Shown in pieces: positions 5,855 to 6,305 of a stretch of DNA of 6,305 nt (positions are counted from its first letter, which is position 1; each line of letters begins with the position of its first letter). Under the pieces are notes generated by a model, which made no database searches, was not told where the DNA came from, and saw only the letters and a list, made by a program, of their open reading frames with translations. This stretch comes from Caulobacteraceae bacterium (lineage in GTDB: Bacteria; Pseudomonadota; Alphaproteobacteria; Caulobacterales; Caulobacteraceae). The stretch spans positions 1 through 6,305 of the forward strand of contig CANKPO010000079.1 of NCBI GenBank assembly GCA_947484535.1. The letters are read 5' to 3'. Position numbers and translations under genes: made by a program.

Positions 5855-5939
5855 ATCCAACCCATAGTTTTCATTGCGACGATCATGTGCCGCCGTTCTT
5901 AGTGACCTTACCAAAATTAGTGGCCCTATGTAACTGAAC

Positions 5940-6305
5940 TTAGATCACATGGGTCGCGGTTCCAGCAACCACATACCAGGTGACAAAGAGGCTACAGATC
6001 AAGGCTCCGGGCACATAGCTGTTGGTCCGCCGCCAGGTGAAGGTGGCGATGGTGGCGATGACGGCCATGAGAGGCAGGAACTGGATCGCCACGACGGTGC
6101 TCAGCGGATCAAAGCCGGTCAGCAGATGTCCGGTCGCGAACAGGACGCCATAGTCGACCGCGAGAAACACCAAGAACCCCAATGCCAAGGCCGCGATGGC
6201 CGACAGATATTGCGCGCGGACGCTATCGCCCTGCACCGTCAAGCGGCCATGCAGGTCGCGCAGGGTCACAAGGAAGAAGGCCGTGAAGGGCAGGATATAG
6301 ATCAA
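5940..6305 (-). CDS. C-terminal part of a polytopic membrane protein (partial)
   Basis: An open frame of 121 residues runs in from the window edge to a TAA at 5940-5942. The first codon in the window is TTG but is unlikely to be the real start; the sequence reads as the end of a longer protein. There are about four hydrophobic segments, at roughly residues 2-16, 35-57, 69-90 and 98-117, joined by short polar loops (DLHGRLTVQGDSVRAQ, HLLTGFDPLST, RRTNSYVPG). The end, ICSLFVTWYVVAGTATHVI, faintly recalls C-terminal membrane domains attached to some alpha/beta-hydrolase proteins, but I cannot confirm that without the rest. It is followed after 85 bases by the FAD enzyme start, on the same strand. 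Function is not assigned. Confidence 0.75.
   Translation of the reverse strand: MIYILPFTAFFLVTLRDLHGRLTVQGDSVRAQYLSAIAALALGFLVFLAVDYGVLFATGHLLTGFDPLSTVVAIQFLPLMAVIATIATFTWRRTNSYVPGALICSLFVTWYVVAGTATHVI

Noticed and set aside
5855..5939. A promoter upstream of the FAD enzyme, with a CACTAA direct repeat 18 bases apart
   Set aside because: The repeat is only six bases and no good -10/-35 pair accompanies it; insufficient to report as a site.

Overview
The window is a gene-dense, GC-rich stretch in which every recognisable gene lies on the minus strand. Codon use, the ArsR/ACR3/ArsC sequence types, and the palindromic intergenic repeats (a CTTCCCCC/GGGGGAAG family and a GCGTCATTGCGAG family) suggest an alphaproteobacterium. 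Caulobacterales or a sphingomonad-like group is my guess. This rests on recalled sequence style, not on a marker gene.

Read in the direction of transcription (high to low coordinates), the layout is as follows. (1) 6305-5940: the C-terminal end of a polytopic membrane protein, truncated by the window edge. (2) 5854-4319: a FAD-dependent oxidoreductase/monooxygenase-like protein of unknown substrate. (3) 4181-2481: a complete class I adenylate-forming acyl-CoA ligase with all core motifs. (4) 2480-2139: a 342-base gene-free stretch holding three different palindromic repeat elements in tandem, followed by the arsR promoter region. (5) 2138-306: a compact arsenic-resistance operon, arsR-acr3-arsC, with junctions of 0 and 3 bases. 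(6) 264-1: the N-terminus of a second adenylate-forming ligase resembling malonyl-CoA synthetase (MatB). It starts at GTG 41 bases after arsC with no visible terminator between them.

The ars genes form a coherent unit. ArsR senses As(III) and represses the operon, the glutaredoxin-coupled ArsC reduces arsenate to arsenite, and ACR3 expels arsenite across the inner membrane. The FAD enzyme and acyl-CoA ligase are co-oriented 137 bases apart and may act on a related lipid or carboxylic-acid substrate, but nothing in the sequence fixes that substrate.

I do not see a new defence system, CRISPR array, RNA gene or mobile element with a transposase. The least ordinary parts are the tandem array of three palindrome families, the ArsR with C-terminal rather than recognition-helix cysteines and a possibly leaderless start, the ars operon running into a MatB-like gene, and the FAD enzyme of unassigned function.
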